Source: an uncultured Oscillospiraceae bacterium (GTDB taxonomy: Bacteria; Bacillota; Clostridia; Oscillospirales; Oscillospiraceae). Taken from it: DNA of 64,000 nucleotides. Below the pieces are notes generated by a model. It was not told where the DNA came from. It saw only the letters and a list, made by a program, of their open reading frames with translations, and did not search any database. Made by a program: the position numbers and the translations under genes. This document shows positions 43,516 to 51,606 of this stretch, piece after piece (the stretch's first letter is position 1; every line of letters starts with the position of its first letter). The DNA lies in assembly GCA_944385035.1 (NCBI GenBank), contig CALWVV010000007.1, positions 55,856 to 119,855 of the forward strand, given 5' to 3'.

Positions 43516-44601
43516 ATGGCGATTTTTCAAGTCATCAAGTTTGACGGCCCCCAGGAGGCCCTGGTCTGGAAGCATCCAAAGGAAAACATAACCAGCGGTT
43601 CCCAGCTGGTAGTGGGCCCGGCCCAGACGGCGGTCTTTGTCCGGGAGGGGCAGATCTGCGACCTCTTTGAGAGCGGTACCTATACACTGGACACCTACAA
43701 CCTGCCCATCCTGAGCGCCCTCGTCAACCTCCCCTTCGGGGGACGATCTCCCTTTGCCGCGGAAGTGTTTTATGTCAATCAACGCAGTATTCTGGACATC
43801 AAATGGGGCACCCAGGTGCCCATCCAGCTCAAGGACCCGGTGTATCAGGTCATCATCCCTCTCCGGGCCTTTGGGCAGTACGGCGTGTCGGTACAGGACC
43901 CGGCATTGTTTATGGAAAAACTGGTGGGCACTGCCCACGCCTATACCACCGACGATCTGGTCCGCTATTTCCGGGGGCTGGTGGGCAGCCGGGTTACCGA
44001 TGGGCTCTCCACTGCCCTTACCGAGGAGGGCATCAGCTTTGTAGAGGCCAGCGCCCGCATTGCCGAGCTCTCCGACCGCATCGCCCAGCGGCTCCAGGAT
44101 TTCTTTGCCGCCTACGGCATCCGGCTGGTCAACTTTTTCATCAACTCCATCAACGCCCCCGAGAACGACCCCACGGTCCAGCGGCTGAAGGCGGTACTCA
44201 GTGAGCGGCAGAAGATGGATGCGCTCAACTATAACTATCAGCAGGCCCAGACCTACAACATCCTGGGCCGGGCGGCGGACCAACTGGGGGGCGATGGCGG
44301 TATGGCCGGCATGGGCGTGGGAGCGGCCATGGGGGCGGCGGTGGCCGACCTGGTACGGCAGAACCTCCAATCCGTCCAACCGGCTCCGCCCACCGGCCCC
44401 GCCGGCAAGGTGGAGGCCCCCGCCTTCTGCGTCCACTGCGGCACTCCTCTGCCCGCCGGGGCGGCCTTCTGCCCCAAGTGCGGCCAGGAGGTCAAAGGGC
44501 GGCAGAGCCTGCTCTGCAGCTTCTGCGGCTCCCCCTGCCAGTTGGGGGACCGCTTCTGTGCCCGTTGTGGCCGGCCCTTGGCTCCATCTTCCGGGACCTG
44601 A
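43516..44601 (+). CDS. SPFH-domain protein with C-terminal double zinc ribbon (YdjI-like)
   Basis: The protein has 361 residues and starts after AGGAGG. Residues of about 1-260 form an SPFH/virion-core-like domain (FQVIKFDGPQEALVWKHP, then FGQYGVSVQDPALFMEKL). A Gly/Ala/Met-rich stretch (GGDGGMAGMGVGAAMGAA) leads to two zinc ribbons (CVHCGTPLP..CPKCGQE and CSFCGSPC..CARCGRPL). Such proteins associate with membranes; in Bacillus, YdjI takes part in a membrane stress system. Sharing zinc ribbons with the upstream LRR protein suggests that they work together. Confidence 0.88.
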   Translation: MAIFQVIKFDGPQEALVWKHPKENITSGSQLVVGPAQTAVFVREGQICDLFESGTYTLDTYNLPILSALVNLPFGGRSPFAAEVFYVNQRSILDIKWGTQVPIQLKDPVYQVIIPLRAFGQYGVSVQDPALFMEKLVGTAHAYTTDDLVRYFRGLVGSRVTDGLSTALTEEGISFVEASARIAELSDRIAQRLQDFFAAYGIRLVNFFINSINAPENDPTVQRLKAVLSERQKMDALNYNYQQAQTYNILGRAADQLGGDGGMAGMGVGAAMGAAVADLVRQNLQSVQPAPPTGPAGKVEAPAFCVHCGTPLPAGAAFCPKCGQEVKGRQSLLCSFCGSPCQLGDRFCARCGRPLAPSSGT

Positions 44602-44939
44602 GGAGAAAAGGGCAGTTATCATCTTGGAACAAGTCATGTAATGCAGAAAAAAGCGCACCGGGCCGGAAACCATTCCGATCTGGTGCGCTTGCATACTTCC
44701 ATGCGAGCCCAGCGCAAACAGGCCGCATGGGAAAAGGATGCACCGTTGGCAATTGATTCATCCCAACCAATATGCTAATATTCAGTTTATAGAGGATTCC
44801 AATTACGCTATTTTGATAATGTCAGTCGGCACGTCTTGAATGGCTGTGGTTTTGCCAGTGCCGTTCGGAATCATTCCAAATCATGTTCCGCACATCTCAA
44901 ATCAGGGTCCTGGATAACTTTTTCGAAAGGAGCCATTCC
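44602..44939. other. Intergenic region with terminator-like hairpin, probable left edge of the mobile island
   Basis: AAGCGCACC (from 44652) and GGTGCGCTT (to about 44690) form a hairpin after the SPFH gene. The 16-base string at 44645-44660 recurs with one mismatch at 61668-61683, just past an integrase relic, and the following 40 bases are also alike. This suggests an old integrase tail at the island's left edge. The remainder, to 44925, holds no recognised gene. A GAAAGGAG ribosome site at its end serves the next gene. Confidence 0.5.
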
Positions 44940-46007
44940 ATGTTGGACAAGCAAAATAAGAGCGCCAGTTGGGAACATCGCTCCCTGCGTGACTGCGCGG
45001 CGCTGTTCTCAAAAGATCATATCGGAGAGATTGCCTCACGCCGTGTCTCCACGGGGTTCCCGGAGCTGGACCGCAGCCTGGGCGGCGGACTTACCAACGG
45101 TTTGTATGTACTGGGCGCTGTCCCCGGTCTGGGCAAGTCCACCCTCGCGCTCCAGATCGCGTGTCATCTCTCCGGACATGGAATTCCTGTGCTCTACTTC
45201 GCCCTTGAGATGAACCGGACCTGGATTACAGCCAAGTCTATCAGCCGGGCCGATTTCCTTCTTCACCGTGGAGCCGGCCTCCAGGTGGCCGATCTGTTAA
45301 ACGCGGAAAAGGCACACGGCCTCTCCAGGCATGAGTGGGAGCGGATCGACCAGGCAAGAGAACAGGTAGAGCGGGAAAGCGCTAATCTGTATCTCTACGA
45401 ACAGGGGCCGGGACTGACCAATATCGGCGAGATTCAGAGGTGTATCCAGTCCTTTCGCGACTCCCACAGCCAGCAATACAGCGGGCTTCCCCTGATGGTG
45501 GTGGTGGACTACCTGCAGATCCTGGCCCCCCAGGAAAACACACTCCACGCCAGCGATAAACAGATCGTGGACGACAATGTGCGGGAGCTGTGTAAGATGC
45601 GGGATCAGATGGGTGTTATCATCCTGCTGATCAGCGCCCTGAACCGGGTCAGCTATAACCGCCCCATCACCCTGGACAGCTTCAAGGAATCGGGTTCCAT
45701 TGAGTACTCCGCCGATGTGATTCTAGGGATGCAATATCAGGAAATCAATAAAAAGAATTTTTCGCTGGACGCGGCCAAGGCCCGGAGACCACGGGAGTTG
45801 GAGCTGACGGTTTTAAAGATGCGGTATGGCCAGGATGGGGTCCACATTCCCCTTCATTTTTACAGCGACAGCTCCTGCTTCCTGCAGCCGGACGGCGCCG
45901 GGGCCTCCATGTCCTCCCGTGCACGGGAACTGCGGCAGGCGCTGAGCGCTTATCCAGTACAATACCACGACGGGTTCCATCAGCGGGCCCGTCGTCTCAA
46001 GGGGTGA
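44940..46007 (+). CDS. DnaB-like helicase ATPase domain without the N-terminal domain
   Basis: The protein has 355 residues. ATG 44940 follows GAAAGGAGCC. It begins almost at the RecA-fold domain: STGFPELDRSLGGGL, Walker A GAVPGLGKSTLAL, Walker B LMVVVDYLQIL, and ESGSIEYSADVILGM near the end, all typical of the DnaB C-terminal half. The N-terminal collar domain is missing, but a separate gene at 47847 encodes just such a domain. It is probably the helicase of the element's own replication or transfer DNA synthesis. The next gene follows after four bases. Confidence 0.85.
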   Translation: MLDKQNKSASWEHRSLRDCAALFSKDHIGEIASRRVSTGFPELDRSLGGGLTNGLYVLGAVPGLGKSTLALQIACHLSGHGIPVLYFALEMNRTWITAKSISRADFLLHRGAGLQVADLLNAEKAHGLSRHEWERIDQAREQVERESANLYLYEQGPGLTNIGEIQRCIQSFRDSHSQQYSGLPLMVVVDYLQILAPQENTLHASDKQIVDDNVRELCKMRDQMGVIILLISALNRVSYNRPITLDSFKESGSIEYSADVILGMQYQEINKKNFSLDAAKARRPRELELTVLKMRYGQDGVHIPLHFYSDSSCFLQPDGAGASMSSRARELRQALSAYPVQYHDGFHQRARRLKG

Positions 46008-46011
46008 GAGT

Positions 46012-46929
46012 ATGGGGGAGAAAACAGGCTGGCGGCAGATGGATCACTTTGTAATGAACAACTGCAAAATCGCCAACGAGCTGCGGAAGTACCGGGATCT
46101 TTCCGGGTGTGTCAACCAGGTCTCGCTGTCTGGAATCCGGGTGCGCCGCCCCAGCGACGCGGATGACTACGCGGAGTATTTCATCAGCGAGGATCTGTCC
46201 TACATGGACATGGCAGTGGCCAACGCGGCCTATACCCTGATGTCCAGCGGCTCCCGGCAGGCGTTTCAGGCGGAGACGATCGCCCGGCTGATGTCCGGCT
46301 CACCCAGCCTGCGTGTGGGGGAAAAACGGCGTGGGGACCTGGAGTCCAGGTTGACCAAACTGGCCGGGGTCCAGATCCAGATTCTTGCCGACCGCGATCA
46401 TCAGGTGGAACGGGATCTCTATGAAGGGGCGTTTCTGCCCATCTCCTGGACGGATGACCATGGAAAACTGAAATTTCAGTTTCTTTCCGGCGAAGCCATG
46501 CCCCTCTACCAGTACGCCGCGGATCACCGGCAGCTGCTCCAGATTCCCCTTTCCAGTCTGCGGAATGATTCCGAGGACAGCAAAAACCGCCGCAACAACA
46601 CAGACCGGGCGCTGCTTCTGCGGCATTACCTGCTTCAGGAATTGGAAGTGCTGAAATATCCGGACAATAAGGTAACCGAGCAGAAAATCCGGTTGCTGAA
46701 GCGGGATCAGGAAGGACATGAGATGGGGCTTCTCTGGATCCTGGGCATCATCCCGGATACCGAGGAAGGGACCAAGGATTTCACGCCGGTGGCTCAAGCT
46801 GTACAGCAAACCATTGTCCGGATGCTGGAGGGCTGGCAAAAAAGCGGGCTGCTGCAGCCAGTGGAGTATCAGCCGCTGACCGCAGAAGAAGGCTTTGGCG
46901 TGTGGTTTACAACAGCACGGGAAACATAG
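46012..46929 (+). CDS. Mobile-element protein, possibly a replication initiator
   Basis: The protein has 305 residues and was not firmly recognised. The segment MDMAVANAAYTLMSSG followed by AETIARLMSG and LESRLTKLAGVQI resembles the winged-helix part of plasmid Rep proteins of gut Clostridia, where a short AT-rich origin follows the gene. A basic helical C-terminal half (RNNTDRALLLRHYLL, KIRLLKRDQEGHEM) is consistent with DNA binding. It lies directly after the DnaB-like helicase and just before an AT-rich, hairpin-rich region. The initiator role is inferred from these points only. Confidence 0.45.
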   Translation: MGEKTGWRQMDHFVMNNCKIANELRKYRDLSGCVNQVSLSGIRVRRPSDADDYAEYFISEDLSYMDMAVANAAYTLMSSGSRQAFQAETIARLMSGSPSLRVGEKRRGDLESRLTKLAGVQIQILADRDHQVERDLYEGAFLPISWTDDHGKLKFQFLSGEAMPLYQYAADHRQLLQIPLSSLRNDSEDSKNRRNNTDRALLLRHYLLQELEVLKYPDNKVTEQKIRLLKRDQEGHEMGLLWILGIIPDTEEGTKDFTPVAQAVQQTIVRMLEGWQKSGLLQPVEYQPLTAEEGFGVWFTTARET

Positions 46930-46969
46930 GGTATTTCGCTTTCACTTATTACATTTTGCAGATAGTTCC

Positions 46970-47142
46970 ATGTGGAAAGCGTGATTTTCATATGAAAAAA
47001 GGTAAAATAAAAATATAAAAATGTAAAAATCAATATTTTATCCTCTTTAAAACCATTGCAGCACAAGGGTTTTTTCATTTTTTCGTTTATATAAGTAAAT
47101 AAGTATTGGGGGGATTAAATTAGATTTTTACACCCCCCCAAT
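46970..47142. other. AT-rich region with G6/C7 hairpin, candidate replication origin
   Basis: From 46990 to 47100 the sequence is mostly A and T (runs such as AAAATAAAAATATAAAAATG). ATTGGGGGG (47105-47113) then pairs with CCCCCCCAAT (47133-47142) around a 20-base AT loop. This directly follows the possible replication initiator gene. An origin function is inference. Confidence 0.4.
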
Positions 47143-47147
47143 CAATT

Positions 47148-47210
47148 GACCCGCGGGGCGGGCCGGCATTTGCCGGCCCGCCCCGCGGGTCTTTGCCGCT
47201 TCGCGGCAAA
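47148..47210. repeat. 21-bp perfect GC hairpin followed by a second hairpin
   Basis: The 21 bases 47148-47168 are exactly complementary to 47171-47191, with only TT between. TTTGCCGC (47192-47199) and GCGGCAAA (47203-47210) form a second stem immediately after. The first stem is almost all G and C. No open frame crosses it. It could be a strong terminator, a single-strand origin or a recombination site. Confidence 0.7.
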
Positions 47211-47318
47211 ATAATAATTGACTGCCCGTACCTAACGGCACGGGACGGAGCTCTTCGACGGTCGGCACGTATCAAGAACCTTTTTGGGCGCTCCATACCA
47301 ACGGGATGGCTACCATGT

Positions 47319-47707
47319 CTGCAGAGCTACCGCTCTGCCGGGAGAAACTGTGGACATGGTGGAGACGGGTCCGCCGCCTACCGCCGGCGGCTGCAGGGCT
47401 AGCGCCCTGCCGGGAGAAACCATGAACATGGTGGAGACGGGGGCCGCCGCGTGCCGCCGGCGGCTGCAGGGCTAGCGCCCTGCCGGTGGAAACCATGGAC
47501 ATGGAAGACGGGGCCGCCGCCTACCGCCGGCGGCTGCAGGGCTAGCGCCCTGCCGGGAGAAACCATGAACATGGTGGAGACGGGGCCGCCGCCTACCGCC
47601 GGCGGCTGCAGGGCGCTCAGGCCCCCTGCCGGTCAAAACCATGGACGTGGTAGGTACGGGAAGGCCGCCGCCTACCGCCGGCGGCTGCAGGGCTAGCGCC
47701 CTGCCGG
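47319..47707. repeat. Tandem array of ~72-bp units, each with three dyads
   Basis: Units begin at CTGCAG in 47319, 47391, 47464, 47534, 47606 and a partial one in 47685, with lengths of 72, 73, 70, 72 and 79 bases. Each holds GCAGGGC-TAGC-GCCCTGC, then a dyad ACCATG-AA-CATGGT, then GCCGCCG..CGGCGGC. Unit 1 has GCAGAGC..GCTCTGC, a paired G-C to A-T change. Unit 5 keeps GCAGGG..CCCTGC despite a changed, longer loop. The units are contiguous with no spacers. The array is much richer in G and C than its surroundings. A structured RNA, a transfer origin or protein-binding iterons are possible. Confidence 0.8.
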
Positions 47708-47846
47708 TTGCAAATGTGAAGTGAGTAGTGCTGCCGGAGAACGGACGGGCAGACGCCGCGAAAGGAGGGATTTCAGTTCCGTTCATATGGTTCCTACCAG
47801 TCAACAACATTGCCTGTAACAATCAATTTATATGGAGGTGCTCATT

Positions 47847-48263
47847 ATGTATACATCGAAACAGGCGAAGCGCGTGCAAGCGGAACAGGGCGTTCTTGGC
47901 TCCATGCTCATTGACCCCAATTGCGTTCCGAACGTTCTGAACAAATTGAGTCCTGATGACTTCTCCATCCAGCGGAACCGGGAGATATTCCTGAGTATCC
48001 GGTCTCTAAGTCAGCAGGCCACTTCGGTGGACGCCGTGACGGTACTCCACAATCTCCGGAAGATGGGCCACTGGGACGAGCCGTCCGCCCGCTCCTATCT
48101 CCACCAGATGATGTTGGAGACACCCTCCTCGGCGGAAGTGGACCGGTACATCGCCACACTGCTATCGCCGCTTGAGGAGCCGTCCGGCGATTTCCACGGC
48201 AAGGCGGGAAACGGCGAGCCGAGCGGCGGAAAGCCGCCTCCCAATCCGCGCCCGCCGACATGA
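47847..48263 (+). CDS. DnaB N-terminal-domain protein
   Basis: The protein has 138 residues; ATG 47847 follows GGAGGTG. Residues of about 8-112 match the all-helical DnaB N-terminal domain (EQGVLGSMLIDPNCV, then DDFSIQRNREIFLSI, then VDAVTVLHNLRKMG). The ATPase half is absent; the tail is a short Gly/Pro-rich stretch. The missing half is encoded separately at 44940-46007. The two could form a split helicase, or this could be a regulator of loading. It starts a run of co-directional element genes. Confidence 0.75.
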   Translation: MYTSKQAKRVQAEQGVLGSMLIDPNCVPNVLNKLSPDDFSIQRNREIFLSIRSLSQQATSVDAVTVLHNLRKMGHWDEPSARSYLHQMMLETPSSAEVDRYIATLLSPLEEPSGDFHGKAGNGEPSGGKPPPNPRPPT

Positions 48264-48538
48264 TGGTAAATCAACCACCCAGCCTGGGCTGGAGCGCACG
48301 CTCCAGTTTCAGGTCCACATGGCTTCCAGGAGCGGCCGCGTGTTCTCGCCGGCGGTCTCTCCATAAAAATGTTGTGCCGGTCGGGAACAAACCCGACGGA
48401 AGCCACCGTGCCGGCCGTGGGCGAGGACGTGCCGGCACACCACAATCAACATCAGCCTTTCACAAGCCGTAAGCATCATCGGAATTATTTCAGTACCATT
48501 CCACTTTGATCAACAAAACTATAATGGAGGTAATTACC

Positions 48539-49009
48539 ATGAACGTAAATGCAACTCATCAAGTCAGTTCCAACAGCCGCTCCCAGAAGGCCGAAAGCTC
48601 CCTTCGCCCGAAATATCTTGGCGCGTGGGGCACGCTTACAGGCGCGCTGAGTGCCAATCCGCTCGCCTATCCCAACCGAGATGGCTCCCGCACCTACCTG
48701 TTCCGGATGAACGTGGAGTCCCGGACCGGAAACCTCAACAACGACCAACTGAATCATACTGCAACGTTGGTCGCTTATGTCCCGAAGAGGAAAACCGACT
48801 GTTACTCCGCCCTGCGCAAAGGGGACCGCATTACGGTCCGCTATGTGGTCCAGACAAGCTACTATTTGGATAAAGAGGGCTGTCCCACACAGAAAACCTG
48901 TCTCAGCGCGAGGAGCGTCCATCTCCTCAGCAAGAAAGCCGCCCCCGCGCCGAGACAGGTCCGGCCCTTCCGGCCGGACCGCCAGAATTCCGCTCTGGAA
49001 AGGGGGTGA
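48539..49009 (+). CDS. Single-stranded-DNA-binding-like (OB-fold) protein
   Basis: The protein has 156 residues from ATG 48539, which has GGAGGTAATTACC upstream. The central part follows the SSB pattern: GTLTGALSANPLAYPNRDGS, then YLFRMNVESR, LVAYVPK, LRKGDRITVRYVVQTSYYLD and a final SARSVHLLS strand. An acidic SSB tail is not present; the end is Pro/Arg-rich. With DnaB-like genes nearby it probably coats single-stranded DNA during element replication or transfer. Confidence 0.65.
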   Translation: MNVNATHQVSSNSRSQKAESSLRPKYLGAWGTLTGALSANPLAYPNRDGSRTYLFRMNVESRTGNLNNDQLNHTATLVAYVPKRKTDCYSALRKGDRITVRYVVQTSYYLDKEGCPTQKTCLSARSVHLLSKKAAPAPRQVRPFRPDRQNSALERG

Positions 49010-49016
49010 GTTTACC

Positions 49017-49325
49017 ATGACTGTGACGGTACATCCAATCCCCCTGTCCGAGCGAATCAAGACCGCAAAACGCGGCAGGGTCAGCCAGTCTGAATACTGC
49101 CCCTGTGTGATTCAGCAATGGGGAAACACACCCATCAAGGCGTTTTTCGGCCGCTCCACCAAATGGAAAACGCTCTTTGGCCACCTTGGACTGGAGCTGA
49201 CGCAAAACCCGACCTATCAGGAGGTCGCCGCCATGATTGACCCGAACGACGAGGAGTTCACGACGGAGCTCCTTCTGCTGGCCAGTCCCATATGGGACGC
49301 GAAGAAAGGAGATACAAAAACATGA
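49017..49325 (+). CDS. Small mobile-element protein of unknown function
   Basis: The protein has 102 residues. ATG 49017 follows AGGGGGTGAG and lies seven bases after the SSB-like gene. It is basic at the N-terminus and acidic at the C-terminus, with no recognised motif. Its stop overlaps the next start by four bases (ATGA), showing that it is part of the operon. Confidence 0.65.
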   Translation: MTVTVHPIPLSERIKTAKRGRVSQSEYCPCVIQQWGNTPIKAFFGRSTKWKTLFGHLGLELTQNPTYQEVAAMIDPNDEEFTTELLLLASPIWDAKKGDTKT

Positions 49326-49669
49326 ACCACGAAGAAACAGAAAAAAGACGGCTGGTTCCTCTTGAGGAACGCCTGCAGCTTGCCCGAGGCACATATTCCT
49401 TTCCTGTGGCCGTTGGTCTGTACGATATGAACTTTTTCGACGCAATCGGCGAAATAACAGGAGAAACGGAAAAATACGACCAGGTCTATCAGTCGCATAT
49501 CCGCAAATATGGAAGTAGCGCTCAGGAGCGCAAGGACGTAATTGACCTTGTCATACAGGCGGAGCAGCTTGTTGACGAGGAGCAGAAACAGCTCCTATAT
49601 TGGACGCTTGTCGAACCATTTGCCGCAATCAAAAAAGCACAGGAACAAAACAAAGAAAGGAAGGAATAA
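49322..49669 (+). CDS. Small charged mobile-element protein of unknown function
   Basis: The protein has 115 residues, rich in Glu, Lys and Gln, and is predicted to be mostly helical. Its ATG overlaps the stop of the previous gene and a ClpP-like gene starts three bases after its stop. No family was recognised. Confidence 0.65.
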   Translation: MNHEETEKRRLVPLEERLQLARGTYSFPVAVGLYDMNFFDAIGEITGETEKYDQVYQSHIRKYGSSAQERKDVIDLVIQAEQLVDEEQKQLLYWTLVEPFAAIKKAQEQNKERKE

Positions 49670-49672
49670 ATT

Positions 49673-50293
49673 ATGCATTATATGCGATTTTCACCCCGGA
49701 TTCTCCGGGAAACCAGCCAGGGGTCGGACTGCATCAGCCCCGAGGACATCATGTTTCAGCGCCGGGAAATCTGGTTATCCGGGGAGATTGACCGTGATAC
49801 CGCTGATTCCATTAACAGCCAGCTGCTTTATCTGGCCGCCGATTCCCCGGACAAAGAAATCACAATCTATATTAACAGCCCCGGCGGACAGGTGAATCCG
49901 GGACTTGCCATCTATGATGTCATGCAGGCAATCCCATGCAGCATCCGGACGGTATGTGTCGGTACAGCAGCCAGTATGGCGGCGCTCCTCTTCTCCGCCG
50001 GAAATCGCCGGGAAATCCTGCAGCATGGCGAAATTCTGATTCACGACCCGCTGGTGCCCCGCGGAGTCTCCGGCAGTGCACTGGAAGTCCAGGAAAAGAG
50101 TTCACGCCTGATGGGTGTCCGCAAAATTATCTGCAGCATTCTTGCCAAGCATACCGGCAAGACTTTGAAGCAGATTTATCAGGTAAGCCGCAAGGACACC
50201 TGGTTCGAGGCTGAGAAGGCCGTTGAATTCGGCCTGGCAGACGCTGTCATCGACAGCCTGATACCAAAAGAAAACGAAGAAAGGGGTTATTAA
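49673..50293 (+). CDS. ClpP-like serine protease of the mobile element
   Basis: The protein has 206 residues, close to normal ClpP length. The catalytic triad appears complete: Ser in GTAASMAALLFSAG, His in ILIHDPLVP and Asp in SRKDTWFEAEKAVEFGL. IYINSPGGQVNPGLAIYD is the substrate-groove strand. The N-terminal 25 residues differ from chromosomal ClpP, where the axial loops that meet the Clp ATPase lie. It lies between small unknown genes and a VirD4-like gene. It may process a protein of the transfer machinery or a host factor; this is inference. Confidence 0.85.
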   Translation: MHYMRFSPRILRETSQGSDCISPEDIMFQRREIWLSGEIDRDTADSINSQLLYLAADSPDKEITIYINSPGGQVNPGLAIYDVMQAIPCSIRTVCVGTAASMAALLFSAGNRREILQHGEILIHDPLVPRGVSGSALEVQEKSSRLMGVRKIICSILAKHTGKTLKQIYQVSRKDTWFEAEKAVEFGLADAVIDSLIPKENEERGY

Positions 50294-50294
50294 C

Positions 50295-51593
50295 ATGAAT
50301 CACAACAGTTTCCGCATTCTGGCGGAAGGCATTTCCGTCAACAACAACACCTGGGAGACCGGACTGGCCAACAACGACCTCATTATCGGGCCTACCGGAA
50401 GTGGAAAAACCCGCAGCTATGTCCTGCCAAATCTGCTGGATACCCAGGAATCCTTCATTGTGACGGATACCAAAGGAAGCCTTTGCAAGCAGGTGGCCCC
50501 TCTGCTGGAGCGGAGGGGCTTCCAGGTCATGGAGCTGGATTTCACGGACCTGTTCCACTCCCCGTGTGGATATAACCCCTTTCGCTTTATCCGATGGGAT
50601 GAAACGCGGGGTTGCTACCACGAACAGGATATCCTGACCATTTCGGCAGCGCTGGTCCCCATCGACGATCCCCGTCAGCCTTTCTGGGAGCTCATCACCC
50701 GGAACATGATGGAGGCGCTGGTGGCCTATACGCTGGAGTGCCTGCCCCCGGAGGAACAAAATCTAACCAGTGTCACCCGCCTGTTTGATGAGGTGGGAAC
50801 GCCACAGGTGTTGGACACTCTCATGCTGGAGCTGTCTGGCCTGAATCCAACCAGCTTTGCTGCCAGTCGCTGGAGACGGTTCCAGCTCTGCCAGAAAGCC
50901 GATAAAATGTACGGCTCCATTCTGGGCATCCTTTCTCAAAAGCTCTCCAGTTTTGGTTTCAGCGGAGCAGAGAAGCTGTTCCTGAACCCCCGGCAGCTGG
51001 ATTTTGCGGAGATATCCCGCCGTAAGACAGCGGTATTTGTGAAAGTGAGTGACTGCGACTTTTCCCTCACTCCCCTGACCTCGCTGTTTTACACCCAAGC
51101 CCTTCAGACGCTGATTGCGGAGGCAGACAGCCGTCCGGACAACCGGCTCCAAATTCCGGTGCGGCTCTACCTGGACGACTTCGCCAACCTGAATATTCCC
51201 GACTTTGACAAGATCATTGCTGTCATCCGCAGCCGGGAAATCAGCGTCAGCGCGGTGCTCCAAAGTGTCACGCAGTTGGAAAGCTGTTATGGCCACTCCA
51301 AAGCCATGACCATCATCGACAACTGCGATCATCTGCTGTACCTGGGCGGTCAAAGTCTGGAAACCGCACGTTTCATTGGAAACAAGGCCAACAAGCCTGA
51401 GTGGGGGATTTTGAACATGCCCCTGGGCAAAGCATGGCTCTTTGAGCGGGGAAGTACTCCCAGAGCTGTTCGGAAATACGACCTGAAACAGCATCCGCTC
51501 TACCACCAGCTCGCAGAACATACGATGACATACCCGGTGCTATTGGACCAATTCGATTCGTACGACGAGCAGGGCATGCCCTTTGGGAACTGA
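50295..51593 (+). CDS. VirD4/TraG-like coupling ATPase without membrane domain
   Basis: The protein has 432 residues and starts one base after the ClpP-like stop. Walker A is GPTGSGKTRS, with IVTDTKGSL after it; the Walker B region is VRLYLDDFANLNI, and SVTQLESCYG and NCDHLLYLGG follow as in TraG/VirD4. The usual N-terminal transmembrane helices are absent, since the P-loop lies near residue 33. Coupling proteins bring DNA-relaxase complexes to a type IV secretion channel. No relaxase or VirB4 is found nearby, so the partner may be on another element. Confidence 0.85.
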   Translation: MNHNSFRILAEGISVNNNTWETGLANNDLIIGPTGSGKTRSYVLPNLLDTQESFIVTDTKGSLCKQVAPLLERRGFQVMELDFTDLFHSPCGYNPFRFIRWDETRGCYHEQDILTISAALVPIDDPRQPFWELITRNMMEALVAYTLECLPPEEQNLTSVTRLFDEVGTPQVLDTLMLELSGLNPTSFAASRWRRFQLCQKADKMYGSILGILSQKLSSFGFSGAEKLFLNPRQLDFAEISRRKTAVFVKVSDCDFSLTPLTSLFYTQALQTLIAEADSRPDNRLQIPVRLYLDDFANLNIPDFDKIIAVIRSREISVSAVLQSVTQLESCYGHSKAMTIIDNCDHLLYLGGQSLETARFIGNKANKPEWGILNMPLGKAWLFERGSTPRAVRKYDLKQHPLYHQLAEHTMTYPVLLDQFDSYDEQGMPFGN

Positions 51594-51606
51594 ATGGAGG
51601 ATTGCC

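Noticed and set aside
47319-47707. Tandem repeats as a CRISPR array
   Set aside because: The repeated units are contiguous with no unique spacers, and no cas gene is present.
47272-47822. Open frames running through the tandem array on both strands
   Set aside because: They arise because the unit length is often a multiple of three. They have no ribosome sites and break where the unit length changes, and the conserved features are base-paired stems.
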